Shown piece by piece: positions 25,704 through 33,807 of a DNA stretch of 64,000 nucleotides. Source of the stretch: Scatomorpha stercorigallinarum. Lineage in GTDB: Bacteria > Bacillota > Clostridia > Oscillospirales > Oscillospiraceae. Location: contig CALXGN010000004.1 of NCBI GenBank assembly GCA_944387865.1, positions 1 through 64,000 on the forward strand, given 5' to 3'. The notes beneath the pieces were generated by a model that worked only from the letters and a program-made list of their open reading frames with translations, was not told where the DNA came from and did no database searches. The stretch's first letter is position 1. The number at the start of each line of letters is the position of its first letter. The position numbers and the translations under genes were made by a program.

Positions 25704-27009
25704 CATCCTGCACGAGACGGAGAGCCTCTGCCCCATCTGCCTGAAGAAGATACCCGCCCGCTACGAGCGCATAGACGGCAAGGCGTATATGATAAAGGCC
25801 TGCCCGGAACACGGGGAGTTCAAGGTCCTCTTCTGGCGCGACGCGGACATGTACGAGCGCTGGATGCGCCAGGGCGTCCACGCCCCGGCGAAGGACAGGG
25901 GGAAGCCGGAAAAGCTCGGCTGCCCCTATGACTGCGGCCTCTGCGATGAGCACCGCAGCGGCACCTGCACGAGCATACTGGAGATAACCTACCGCTGCAA
26001 CATGAACTGCGCGGTCTGCTTCGCGGACGCGAACGCGGAGAAGTTCGAGCCGGACCTCGAGCACATCGGCCGCATGTACGCCGCGGCGCTTAGATCCAAC
26101 CGCTTTTGCAGCGTGCAGCTCTCCGGCGGCGAGCCCACGGTGCGCGACGACCTGCCGGAGATCGTAAAGCTCGGCAAGGACATGGGCGTGGTGCATCTGC
26201 AGGTGAACACCAACGGCATCCGCATAGCGGACGACATCGAGTACCTGCGCGCGCTGAAGGACGCGGGGCTCGACCTCATCTATTTGCAGTTCGACGGCCT
26301 CGACGACGCCATCTACCGCCAGATACGCACGCGGGACATGCTCGATATCAAGCTGCGGGCCATTGAAAACTGCGAAAAGCTCGGCGTCGGCATCCTGCTC
26401 GTGCCCGTCGTCATCCCCGGCGTCAACCTGCACCGCCTGGGCGAGATCGTCGAGTTCGCGCGCGCGCACATACCCACCATCAAGGGCGTACACTTCCAGC
26501 CGGTGAGCTACTTCGGCCGCTTTCCGGGCGAGGTGCCGCCGGACGAGAGCCGCTGCGGCCTCAGCGACGTGCTGCACGCCCTCTGCGAGCAGTGCCCGGA
26601 GGTGGAGATGGAGCACTTCGTGCCGCGCAAGCAGTTCGACCCGCACTGCGACTTTTCCAGCACATATTACCTTGACGGGGACGGGAAGCTCATCGCCACC
26701 AGCCGCTTCGACCAGAACCGCGCGGACACGGAGCAGACCGACTTCGTGGAAAAGACCAACAGATATACGGACAAGCGCTGGCGCTTCCAGCCGGAAAAAA
26801 AGATGGACACGCCGCTGCTGCGCTTCGCCGAGCGCACGCTGACGCACTCCTTCTGCATCTCCGGCATGGGCTTCCAGGACGTCTGGAACATCGACCTGGG
26901 GCGGCTCCACGGCTGCTGTGTGCACATCATCAACAGCAACTGCGAGGTCATCCCATTCTGCGCCTTCCACCTCACGGCTGAGGACGGCAGGCGGCTCTAC
27001 ACAAACTGA
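25696..27009 (+). CDS. Radical SAM protein, TrsS/Tes-like subfamily (copy 2)
   Basis: The 437-aa protein starts at ATG 25696 (GAGGGA upstream), overlapping the ligase stop. It repeats the architecture of the gene at 23078: CPICLKKIPARYE and CPEHGEFKVLFW at the N-terminus, an extra CPYDCGLCDEHRSGTC segment, the radical SAM motif CNMNCAVC (about 100-107), GGEPTVRDD and a C-terminal FQDVWNIDLGRLHGCC. The extra Cys cluster distinguishes it from copy 1 and could hold an auxiliary iron-sulfur cluster. The two may act in sequence on one substrate. Confidence 0.85.
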   Translation: MADILHETESLCPICLKKIPARYERIDGKAYMIKACPEHGEFKVLFWRDADMYERWMRQGVHAPAKDRGKPEKLGCPYDCGLCDEHRSGTCTSILEITYRCNMNCAVCFADANAEKFEPDLEHIGRMYAAALRSNRFCSVQLSGGEPTVRDDLPEIVKLGKDMGVVHLQVNTNGIRIADDIEYLRALKDAGLDLIYLQFDGLDDAIYRQIRTRDMLDIKLRAIENCEKLGVGILLVPVVIPGVNLHRLGEIVEFARAHIPTIKGVHFQPVSYFGRFPGEVPPDESRCGLSDVLHALCEQCPEVEMEHFVPRKQFDPHCDFSSTYYLDGDGKLIATSRFDQNRADTEQTDFVEKTNRYTDKRWRFQPEKKMDTPLLRFAERTLTHSFCISGMGFQDVWNIDLGRLHGCCVHIINSNCEVIPFCAFHLTAEDGRRLYTN

Positions 27010-27021
27010 GGAGGTATGACC

Positions 27022-27225
27022 GTGAGGAAAATGGGCATTGAGCGCAGCACCACCGTGGGCCAGGCGCTGGAGTTTTTCCCGCAGATCTATGGCACGCTGA
27101 TGAGCATGGGGCTTTGCTGCGTGAACGAGGACACCGTCATGTGGACCATGGACCAGCTGGCGGCGGACATCCACGCCGACCCCGACGAGCTCCTGGGCGC
27201 GCTCAACGCCGTTATCCGCGGTTGA
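27022..27225 (+). CDS. DUF1858 protein
   Basis: The 67-aa protein matches DUF1858 (hybrid-cluster-associated small domain), with VGQALEFFPQIYGTLMSMGLCCV. The GTG at 27022 is chosen because GAGGAGGT (27008-27015) is 6 nt upstream; the ATG at 27016 would be too close. DUF1858 often accompanies redox enzymes and hybrid cluster proteins in anaerobes. Two adjacent Cys are seen in MGLCCV. It lies 12 bp after the radical SAM gene. Confidence 0.78.
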   Translation: MRKMGIERSTTVGQALEFFPQIYGTLMSMGLCCVNEDTVMWTMDQLAADIHADPDELLGALNAVIRG

Positions 27226-27233
27226 ACTTATAC

Positions 27234-27977
27234 ATGGATGAAATAACGCAGGGCAAATGCCGCGAGCTGCGTAAAATGCTCGCGGAGGCCCGTTACGCCG
27301 TTTTTTTCGGCGGCGCGGGCGTCTCCACCGACAGTGGCCTGGTGGACTTCCGCAGCCAGGCGCGCGGGCTCTACAACAGGCCCAGCGAATACAGCGCCTC
27401 GCCGGAGGAGATGCTGACGCCCAAATTCTATGAGGAGCACCCGGAGGAGTTCTTCAACTTCTACCGCACGAAGCTCCTGAACCTCGCCGCGCCGCCCAAC
27501 AGCGTCCACTACGCGCTGGCGGAGATGGAGGCCGCCGGGGCGATAAAGTGCGTCATTACGCAGAACGCGGACAACCTCCACCAGCGCGCGGGGAGCAAAA
27601 ACGTCATCGACATCCACGGCAACGTGTATATCAACACCTGCCCCGGCTGCGGCAAGCGCTTCCCGCCGGAGGTGGTGGCGGACTGCGCCGGCGTGCCGCG
27701 CTGCGACGTTTGCGGCGGCATTATCCGCCCCGGCATCCTGCTCTTCGGCGAGGTGCCGGACATGAAGCTCGCCATGGCCGCCATACGCGAGATAAACCGC
27801 TCCGACCTGCTGATAGCCGGCGGCACCTCGCTCAAAGTGAGCAGCGCGCCGCGCCTGCTCGACCGCTATAAGGGGAAGCTCGTCATCGTAAACGACGAGC
27901 CCACGCCCTACGATGCGCGGGCGGCGCTGGTCATAAACGCACCCATTGCGGAGGTGTTTTCCCGCATCTGGCCCTAA
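27234..27977 (+). CDS. Sir2-family NAD-dependent protein deacylase
   Basis: The 247-aa protein has the sirtuin motifs GAGVSTDSGLVDFR (about 26-39), QNADNLHQRAG (about 108-118), catalytic His in DIHGNV (about 126) and a Zn site formed by CPGC and CDVC. It lies at the end of the methyltransferase/radical SAM/CoA ligase operon, before a terminator. Bacterial sirtuins reactivate acylated AMP-forming acyl-CoA synthetases, so control of the ligase at 24357 is a reasonable inference. The start is less certain; TTG 27222 is possible. Confidence 0.88.
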   Translation: MDEITQGKCRELRKMLAEARYAVFFGGAGVSTDSGLVDFRSQARGLYNRPSEYSASPEEMLTPKFYEEHPEEFFNFYRTKLLNLAAPPNSVHYALAEMEAAGAIKCVITQNADNLHQRAGSKNVIDIHGNVYINTCPGCGKRFPPEVVADCAGVPRCDVCGGIIRPGILLFGEVPDMKLAMAAIREINRSDLLIAGGTSLKVSSAPRLLDRYKGKLVIVNDEPTPYDARAALVINAPIAEVFSRIWP

Positions 27978-28000
27978 AAGCCGGCAAACGCCGGCTTTTT
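27976..28000 (+). terminator. Terminator after the Sir2 gene
   Basis: AAAAGCCGGC pairs with GCCGGCTTTT across a 4-nt loop and ends in T5. It closes the methyltransferase-radical SAM-ligase operon. Confidence 0.88.
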
Positions 28001-28070
28001 CGCGGGCGATATATTAGACCAGGTCCAATAATGGAGCACGTCCTGACGGGACGTGGGAAAGGAGAAAGAT

Positions 28071-29189
28071 ATGCAGAAAACAAAGTACATGGTGACCAGC
28101 GGCTTCCTCGGCGCGGGCAAGACGACCAGCATGCTGGCCTTCGCGCGCAGCATCAACGCGAGATACGGCAAGGCTGCCATCCTCGCCAACGACCTGGGCG
28201 CGGGCAACATCGTGGACGCGGACTTCACCGCCGAGAGCGGCGTGCTCACCACCTCCATCGCCGGCAACTGCATCTGCTACCAGCACGAGAACCTCATCGA
28301 CAAGCTGCACCAGCTGATAGACGGCGGGGCCACGGTCATCTTCTCCGACATCCCCGGCTGCGGCATCGGCGCGCTCGACCATGTGTATTTACAGACGAAG
28401 GAGAAGGAGGGCGACGAGTTCGAGCTGATGCCCTTCATGTGCATCGTCGATCCCGAGCGGCTGAAGATGCTGATGGACAAAGGCAACGACATCGACCTGC
28501 CCGCGGAGATGCGCTTCCTGCTCGACGCGCAGATGGCGGAGGCCGACGTGATCGTCCTCAACAAGATAGACACCATCGACGCGGCCCATAAGTCGAAGTG
28601 CCTGGAGCTCATCGGTACCCTGCACCCGGAAACGCCGCTCTTTGCCATGTCCGCCAGGACCGGCGAGGGCGTGGACGCCGTGGTGGACTACATCATGACC
28701 CACACCTCCGCCGCCGAGCACCGCGAGATAGGCTACGGCAGCGAGGCCTTCATGGCCGCCGAGCGCATGCTCAGCTGGTACAACCGCCGCGTCTGGTTCG
28801 AGCAGCGCGAGGACAAGAACACCGACTTCAACGCCGTGCTCATGGACCTCTTCGAGGCCATCCGCGCCGGGTTGAGGGAAAAGGGCGGCAACGTCCCGCA
28901 CCTGAAGATGTTCGCCTCCGGCGAGGGCGGGGACTATTTCAAGGCCAGCCTCATCGGCATCGACTACGACGTCGTCTGCGACCACGCCCTGGCGAAGGGC
29001 TACGCCGCCATCTCCGTGATAATCAACGCCCGCGCCGCCGCCCGGGCCGAGGACATGGCCGCCGTGGTGGACGAGGCCCTCGACGCCGTGGCGGAGAAAT
29101 ACGCCCTCAAGGCCCGCACCTTCTTCCTCGAGAACTTCGGCATGATGGACGAGGGCCGCGGCAACGGCGGCCGCGCGTCGCGCTATTGA
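28071..29189 (+). CDS. G3E-family (CobW-like) GTPase
   Basis: The ATG at 28071 follows AAAGGAG, giving 372 residues. The P-loop GFLGAGKTT, an NDLGAG switch, the G3 DIPGCG and the NKID specificity motif identify a G3E P-loop GTPase. The usual CxCC metal motif is replaced by NCICY (about 75). The C-terminal half differs from standard CobW. Such GTPases insert metals or activate enzymes, so it may serve maturation of the dehydratase or radical SAM proteins. It precedes an ABC import operon by 47 bp. Confidence 0.8.
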   Translation: MQKTKYMVTSGFLGAGKTTSMLAFARSINARYGKAAILANDLGAGNIVDADFTAESGVLTTSIAGNCICYQHENLIDKLHQLIDGGATVIFSDIPGCGIGALDHVYLQTKEKEGDEFELMPFMCIVDPERLKMLMDKGNDIDLPAEMRFLLDAQMAEADVIVLNKIDTIDAAHKSKCLELIGTLHPETPLFAMSARTGEGVDAVVDYIMTHTSAAEHREIGYGSEAFMAAERMLSWYNRRVWFEQREDKNTDFNAVLMDLFEAIRAGLREKGGNVPHLKMFASGEGGDYFKASLIGIDYDVVCDHALAKGYAAISVIINARAAARAEDMAAVVDEALDAVAEKYALKARTFFLENFGMMDEGRGNGGRASRY

Positions 29190-29236
29190 TGCGTGCTCAC
29201 TTGATTTTTGACATATAAAACGAGGAGGAAAACAAA

Positions 29237-30385
29237 ATGAAAAAGTTCAGCAAGCTCCTGGCGCTGCTACTCGCAGCGTGCATGGCCCTGGCGCTCGCCG
29301 CCTGCGGCGAGGCCCCGGCCGCGGAGAGCGAAGAGCCCGCCGCCGCGTCCGAAGAGCCGGCCGCGGAGAGCGGGGCCCCGGCGGAGGCCGCGGAAGTGGC
29401 CCCGCTGACCGTCGGCCTGCTCGGCACGGCTGTGAAGCCGGTCGGCGTCCTGGTGGCCGACGCCCTCGGCTACTTCGCCGAGGAGGGCGTGGAGACTGAT
29501 TTTGAGAAGGTCTCCAGCATGAACGACGCCTATATGGCCGTCTCCACCGGCGACCTCGACGTCTACCTCTTCTCCAGCACGGCTGCCGCCACCTTTATCG
29601 CCCAGGGCACCACCACGCTGCGCGTGTTCGGCGGCACCGTCGGCGAGGGCAGCGAGATCATGGCCGCGGCCGGCACGCCGGAGATCACCGGCCTGGAGGA
29701 CCTGCTGGGCAAGACCATCGCCTGCCAGATGCCGGAGACCGGCCAGATGGTGCTGAAAAACTACATCATGGAGCAGGGCTATACCTTCGGCGCCCCGGGC
29801 GAGGGCGCGGACATCACCTTAGTCTATGTCAACGACGCCATCCCCGCCATTGAGGGCTGCGTGAAGGGCGAATATGACTACTGCATCACCAACTCCTGCC
29901 TCGGCTATTACGCCGGACAGTACGGCGCGGCATTGGTGGGCACCGTCAAGCAGTTCGTGGACCCCTATCCCTGCTGCCGCCAGACCTGTAACGAGGCCAC
30001 CTATGAGGACAATTTCGAGGCGCTGGTGCGCTTTGAGATCGCCAACCTGCGCGGCTATGAGTACTACCTGAACAACATGGAGGAGACGCTGGATATACTG
30101 GAGGACTACTCCGGCGAGGACCGCGACTTCCTGCAGGCCCAGCTCTACGGCACGGAGGGCTACACGCCCGTCATGCGCGTCAGCCTTGACCCGGACAAGG
30201 ACGCCTGCGTAGAGTTTTACCAGGCGATGGTGAACATCGGCGAGGTGGAGGACACCGGCGTCGACTGGGACCAGTACGTGGTGACGGACGTCTACTCCAC
30301 GGCCCTTGAGCGCCTGATGGAGCGCGAGCCGGACAACGCCCTCTGGCAGGAACTGAGCGAGTATTTCGCGGAACACAACAGCTGA
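29237..30385 (+). CDS. ABC transporter substrate-binding lipoprotein (sulfonate/NMT1-like)
   Basis: The 382-aa protein has a lipoprotein signal peptide ending ALAAC (lipidated Cys near residue 22) and an Ala/Glu-rich linker, then an NMT1/TauA/SsuA-like binding fold (about 50-375). The segment LTVGLLGTAVKPVGVLVADAL is typical at the domain start. It is translationally coupled to the ATPase and permease that follow. It captures a small organic substrate outside the cell. The ligand is unknown; similarity to aliphatic sulfonate or nitrate binders is only at family level. Confidence 0.85.
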   Translation: MKKFSKLLALLLAACMALALAACGEAPAAESEEPAAASEEPAAESGAPAEAAEVAPLTVGLLGTAVKPVGVLVADALGYFAEEGVETDFEKVSSMNDAYMAVSTGDLDVYLFSSTAAATFIAQGTTTLRVFGGTVGEGSEIMAAAGTPEITGLEDLLGKTIACQMPETGQMVLKNYIMEQGYTFGAPGEGADITLVYVNDAIPAIEGCVKGEYDYCITNSCLGYYAGQYGAALVGTVKQFVDPYPCCRQTCNEATYEDNFEALVRFEIANLRGYEYYLNNMEETLDILEDYSGEDRDFLQAQLYGTEGYTPVMRVSLDPDKDACVEFYQAMVNIGEVEDTGVDWDQYVVTDVYSTALERLMEREPDNALWQELSEYFAEHNS

Positions 30386-31161
30386 TGGCGTATATCGAGC
30401 TCAATGACCTCAGCTTCGCCTATCCCGGCCCCGCCGGGGAGGTGAAGACGCTCGAGCACGTGAGCTTTTCTGTCCGCGGCGGGGAGTTCCTCTCCGTCGT
30501 GGGCAGGTCAGGCTGCGGCAAGAGCACGCTGCTGCGGCTGCTGGCCGGGCTGGAGGAGCCGGGCTCCGGCAGCGTCACCATCGGCGGCGAGCCGGCCTCC
30601 GTGCCCGGGCGCGGGCGCATGATCGTGTTCCAGACAGGGGGGCTGTTCCCCTGGCAGACGGTGCGCGGCAACGTTATTTTCGCCATGAGGCAGACGCACA
30701 GGGGCCTCTCGCGCGCGGAGAGCGCCGAGCGCGCAGACGCGCTGCTGCAAACGGTGGAGCTCGCCGACGCGGCGGGGCTCTATCCCTATCAGCTCAGCGG
30801 CGGCATGGCCCAGCGGGCGGCCATCGCCCGCGCGCTGGCCGTGGACGCGGGCACGCTGCTGCTCGACGAGCCCTTCAGCGCCCTCGATGTGCAGACCCGC
30901 GCCCAGCTGCAGCGGCTCATCGAGCGCGTGTGGGAGAACGCGCCTGGCGAGCGCAAGACCGTCATTTTCGTCACGCACGACATCAACGAGGCGCTGCTGC
31001 TCTCCGGGCGCGTCATCTGCATGCGCCCGCGGGCCGTGGCCGGCGAGCTGGCCGTGGAGTTCCCGCGCCCGCGCTGCGGCTCCGCGGTGACGAAGACGGC
31101 GGAGTTCGCCGCCGCCCGGGAGAGGCTGCTCGCGCTGATGGGCGGGGAGGTGGAAAAATGA
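30385..31161 (+). CDS. ABC importer ATP-binding protein (SsuB/TauB-like)
   Basis: The 258-aa ATPase has Walker A GRSGCGKST (about 36-44), signature YQLSGGMAQRAAIARAL (about 135-150), Walker B TLLLDEPFSALD and the H-loop VTHDINEALLLS. It overlaps the binding protein stop by one base and the permease start by 4 bp. It energises uptake of the substrate captured by the lipoprotein at 29237. Confidence 0.92.
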   Translation: MAYIELNDLSFAYPGPAGEVKTLEHVSFSVRGGEFLSVVGRSGCGKSTLLRLLAGLEEPGSGSVTIGGEPASVPGRGRMIVFQTGGLFPWQTVRGNVIFAMRQTHRGLSRAESAERADALLQTVELADAAGLYPYQLSGGMAQRAAIARALAVDAGTLLLDEPFSALDVQTRAQLQRLIERVWENAPGERKTVIFVTHDINEALLLSGRVICMRPRAVAGELAVEFPRPRCGSAVTKTAEFAAARERLLALMGGEVEK

Positions 31162-32087
31162 GAGCAAAGCTGAAGCGCCGCCTGGCGCTGATACATATCC
31201 TGCCGCTGGTACTGGCCGGCATCGTGCTCTTCGCGCCCAAGCAGCGCAGCGGCGTGGCCGAGCCCTGGGCGCTGCTGGCGGCGATGGCCGTCATCGAACT
31301 GCTGTTCGTATATTTCCTGCGCAGGAGGCAAAGAAAAGGTACCAATGCCAGCGGGCTTTGTGATATAATATCATTCGTATGGCTGCTGCTCATCGCCTGG
31401 GAGATCTTCACCTCCGTCACCGGCGCCGCCCACCCGGTACTGGTGCCGGAGCCGGAGAACGTGTTCGACACCTTCCGCGAGCAATGGGACGTGCTCGCGC
31501 TCAATATCCTCTACTCCCTGCAGCTGCTGGTGACGGGGTTTGCCATCGGCATGGCCGCCGCCATCGTCTGCGGCCTGGCCGCGGGCTGGTACGGGCGCCT
31601 GCGGGACTTCGTCTACCCCATCGCCAATGTCCTCGCGCCCATACCGCCGGTGGTGTTTTCGCCCTATCTGGTGGCCATCATGCCCTCCTTCCGCAGCGCC
31701 TCCGCGGCGGTCATCGTGCTGGGCGTTTTCTGGCCCGCCCTGCTCACCACCATCAACCGTGTGGCCGGCATGGACCGGCGCATACTGGACAGCGCCAAAA
31801 TGCTCGACCTGGGGGACGGCACCATGCTCTTCCGCGTGCTGCTGCCCTATATCCTGCCGGGGATCATCTCCGGGCTGCGCGTGAGCGTCACCACCTCGCT
31901 GCTGATGCTCAACTTCGCCGAGCTGATGGGCGCCACGCACGGCATGGGCTATTATATTCAGAACAGCATCACCTACGCCAACTACACCCACGCCGTGGCC
32001 GGCATCGTCTGCATCGGCCTGGTGGTGACGGTGCTCAACGCCCTGGTCGGGAAGGTCCAGGCCCGGGCCGTCAAATGGCGGGAGTGA
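31158..32087 (+). CDS. ABC importer permease (SsuC/TauC-like)
   Basis: The ATG at 31158 overlaps the ATPase stop, giving 309 residues with about 7-8 hydrophobic helices. Two extra N-terminal helices (about 10-58) precede the standard binding-protein-dependent permease domain. The EAA-like coupling loop (DSAKMLDLGDGTMLFRVLLP, about 210-230) contacts the ATPase. It completes the importer and is followed by the DUF5714 pair. Confidence 0.88.
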   Translation: MRAKLKRRLALIHILPLVLAGIVLFAPKQRSGVAEPWALLAAMAVIELLFVYFLRRRQRKGTNASGLCDIISFVWLLLIAWEIFTSVTGAAHPVLVPEPENVFDTFREQWDVLALNILYSLQLLVTGFAIGMAAAIVCGLAAGWYGRLRDFVYPIANVLAPIPPVVFSPYLVAIMPSFRSASAAVIVLGVFWPALLTTINRVAGMDRRILDSAKMLDLGDGTMLFRVLLPYILPGIISGLRVSVTTSLLMLNFAELMGATHGMGYYIQNSITYANYTHAVAGIVCIGLVVTVLNALVGKVQARAVKWRE

Positions 32088-32103
32088 GCGCAAAGGAGCT
32101 TCC

Positions 32104-32838
32104 ATGAACAGTTTTGAAAATTGCTGCTGCTGCGACGGCCACGCAAACAACTGCGTCATCTGCGGCAAGCCGCTCATATATTCCACGGAGACCGTGATGC
32201 GCGAGTGCGCCATCTGCCACCGCGTGCTGCCCTCGGACGCCGTCTGTGAGGACGGGCACTTCGTCTGCGACGACTGCCACGCCGGCGGCGGGGCGGCCGT
32301 CATCGCCCACCTGGAGCAGAGCGCGGAGCGCGACCCGGTGAAGCTCTTCCTGGAGACCTGCGCCCTGCCGGGCGTGCACATGCACGGCCCCGAGCACCAC
32401 GCCATCGTCCCCTGCGTCCTGCTGGCGGCCTACCGCAACTGCGGCGGGGCGCTGGACGAGCCGGGCGAGTGCATACGCGAGGCCTGGACCCGCGGCAAGA
32501 AGGTCCCCGGCGGGGCCTGCGGCTTCCTCGGCGTCTGCGGCGCGGCGGCGGGCGCGGGCATCTATGTCAGCATCCTCACGGACGCCACCCCCCTCACCGG
32601 GGACGTGTGGAGCGACCCGCAGGTGATGACGGCCCGCGCGCTGGAGGCCATGACGAAGGTCGGCGGCCCCCGCTGCTGCAAGCGCACAGGGCGCATCGCC
32701 ATCGCCGAGGCCGCCAGGTATACGCGCGAGCGCTTCGGCGTGGACATGCCCGTGAGCCAGCCCAGGTGCGAGTATTACCCGCAGAACCGCGAGTGCCTGG
32801 GCAGGCGCTGCCCCTTCTTCCCGGCGGAGGGCGGGTGA
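32104..32838 (+). CDS. DUF5714 protein (copy 1)
   Basis: The 244-aa protein opens with a Cys-rich zinc-ribbon-like segment (FENCCCCDGHANNCVICGKP, with CAICHR and CDDCHAGG by residue 60). The DUF5714 domain follows with HMHGPEHHAIVPC, GACGFLGVCGAAAG, GPRCCKR and the C-terminal CxxxxCPFF. The many conserved Cys/His suggest metal or iron-sulfur binding. It is followed by a second, shorter copy whose ATG overlaps its stop. It belongs to the importer operon. The function is unknown. Confidence 0.72.
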   Translation: MNSFENCCCCDGHANNCVICGKPLIYSTETVMRECAICHRVLPSDAVCEDGHFVCDDCHAGGGAAVIAHLEQSAERDPVKLFLETCALPGVHMHGPEHHAIVPCVLLAAYRNCGGALDEPGECIREAWTRGKKVPGGACGFLGVCGAAAGAGIYVSILTDATPLTGDVWSDPQVMTARALEAMTKVGGPRCCKRTGRIAIAEAARYTRERFGVDMPVSQPRCEYYPQNRECLGRRCPFFPAEGG

Positions 32839-33428
32839 TGTTCTCCGTAGCCGCCGCCCATGAGGAGATACGCCGCCGCTGCGTATCCCATGAGGGCACG
32901 GACGCCGTTGCCCTCGCCATCGCGATGATGGACGCCGGCGTGGTGCGCACGCACGGGCCGGAGCACCACTACCTGACGGCCGCCTGCCTCTGCGCGGCCT
33001 GGTGCAACGCGCTCGGCGAGGACAAGGCCGCGCATCTGGAGCGGCTGCTGGCCCGCTGCGCGAAGATACCGCCCGCCGTCTGCGGGTATTACGGCGTCTG
33101 CGGCGATTCCATGGCCGCCGGCGCCTGCGCCAGCGAGATGCTCGGCGCCGGCCACTTATCCGGCGCGAGCTGGCAGCAGGTGAACGAGCTCACGGGGCGC
33201 ACGCAATCGGCCATCGCCGCGAGCTGCACGCGCGGGCCGCGCTGCTGCAAGCGCACGACCTTCGCCGTGCTGGCGGCGGCGTCCGCGTGGCTGCGCGATA
33301 CGCTGGGCGTGCCCGTCGCCGCGCGCGGGGGTCTGGAGTGCCCGTTTTACGCGCGGAACAGTGAATGCCTGGGCCGGGACTGCGTGTTTTTCCCGGCAAA
33401 GCGCTCTCAGGAGGTGCGCCATGGCTGA
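32838..33428 (+). CDS. DUF5714 protein (copy 2)
   Basis: The 196-aa protein (ATG 32838 overlaps the previous stop) lacks the N-terminal zinc-ribbon of copy 1 but keeps the core: RTHGPEHHYLTAACL, VCGYYGVCGDSMAAG, RGPRCCKR and ECLGRDCVFFPA. The tandem arrangement of a long and a short copy suggests a heterodimer. It overlaps the PadR gene start by 8 bp. The function is unknown. Confidence 0.72.
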   Translation: MFSVAAAHEEIRRRCVSHEGTDAVALAIAMMDAGVVRTHGPEHHYLTAACLCAAWCNALGEDKAAHLERLLARCAKIPPAVCGYYGVCGDSMAAGACASEMLGAGHLSGASWQQVNELTGRTQSAIAASCTRGPRCCKRTTFAVLAAASAWLRDTLGVPVAARGGLECPFYARNSECLGRDCVFFPAKRSQEVRHG

Positions 33429-33807
33429 AAAATGCCCCTGCAAGGGGGACTATCTGGACAAACTTTTGCAGCCGGCCATACTGGCCGTGCTCAGCGAGGG
33501 GCCGGCATACGGCCTGGAGCTGCTGCGCGAGCTGGAACGCCGGCACCTGGCCGGCGGGGCGGACGTTACGGGCTTTTACCGCGCGCTGAAAAAGCTGGAA
33601 TCCGCGGGCAAGCTCAGCTCGGACTGGCACGCGGAGCGCGACGGGCGGCCGCGGCGCGTGTTTTCCATCACGCCCGCCGGCGCCCGCTGCCTGCAAAACT
33701 GGCAGCGCACCCTGCGCGCTTACCTGCGCGACGTGCGCCGCATCTCGGCCGCCGTGGACAGGGCCTGCGAGGCCTGTGGAATGGATAAGGAGGCGGGCAA
33801 TGGCTGA
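33421..33807 (+). CDS. PadR-family transcriptional regulator
   Basis: The 128-aa protein starts at ATG 33421 (AGGAGG upstream) and has the PadR winged helix (LQPAILAVLSEGPAYGLELL, then FYRALKKLESAGKL and RVFSITPAG). A Cys-rich N-terminal KCPCKGD is unusual. PadR proteins commonly sense phenolic or other aromatic acids. It overlaps the second DUF5714 gene and the next dehydratase subunit, so it is expressed with the genes it may control. Confidence 0.85.
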   Translation: MAEKCPCKGDYLDKLLQPAILAVLSEGPAYGLELLRELERRHLAGGADVTGFYRALKKLESAGKLSSDWHAERDGRPRRVFSITPAGARCLQNWQRTLRAYLRDVRRISAAVDRACEACGMDKEAGNG

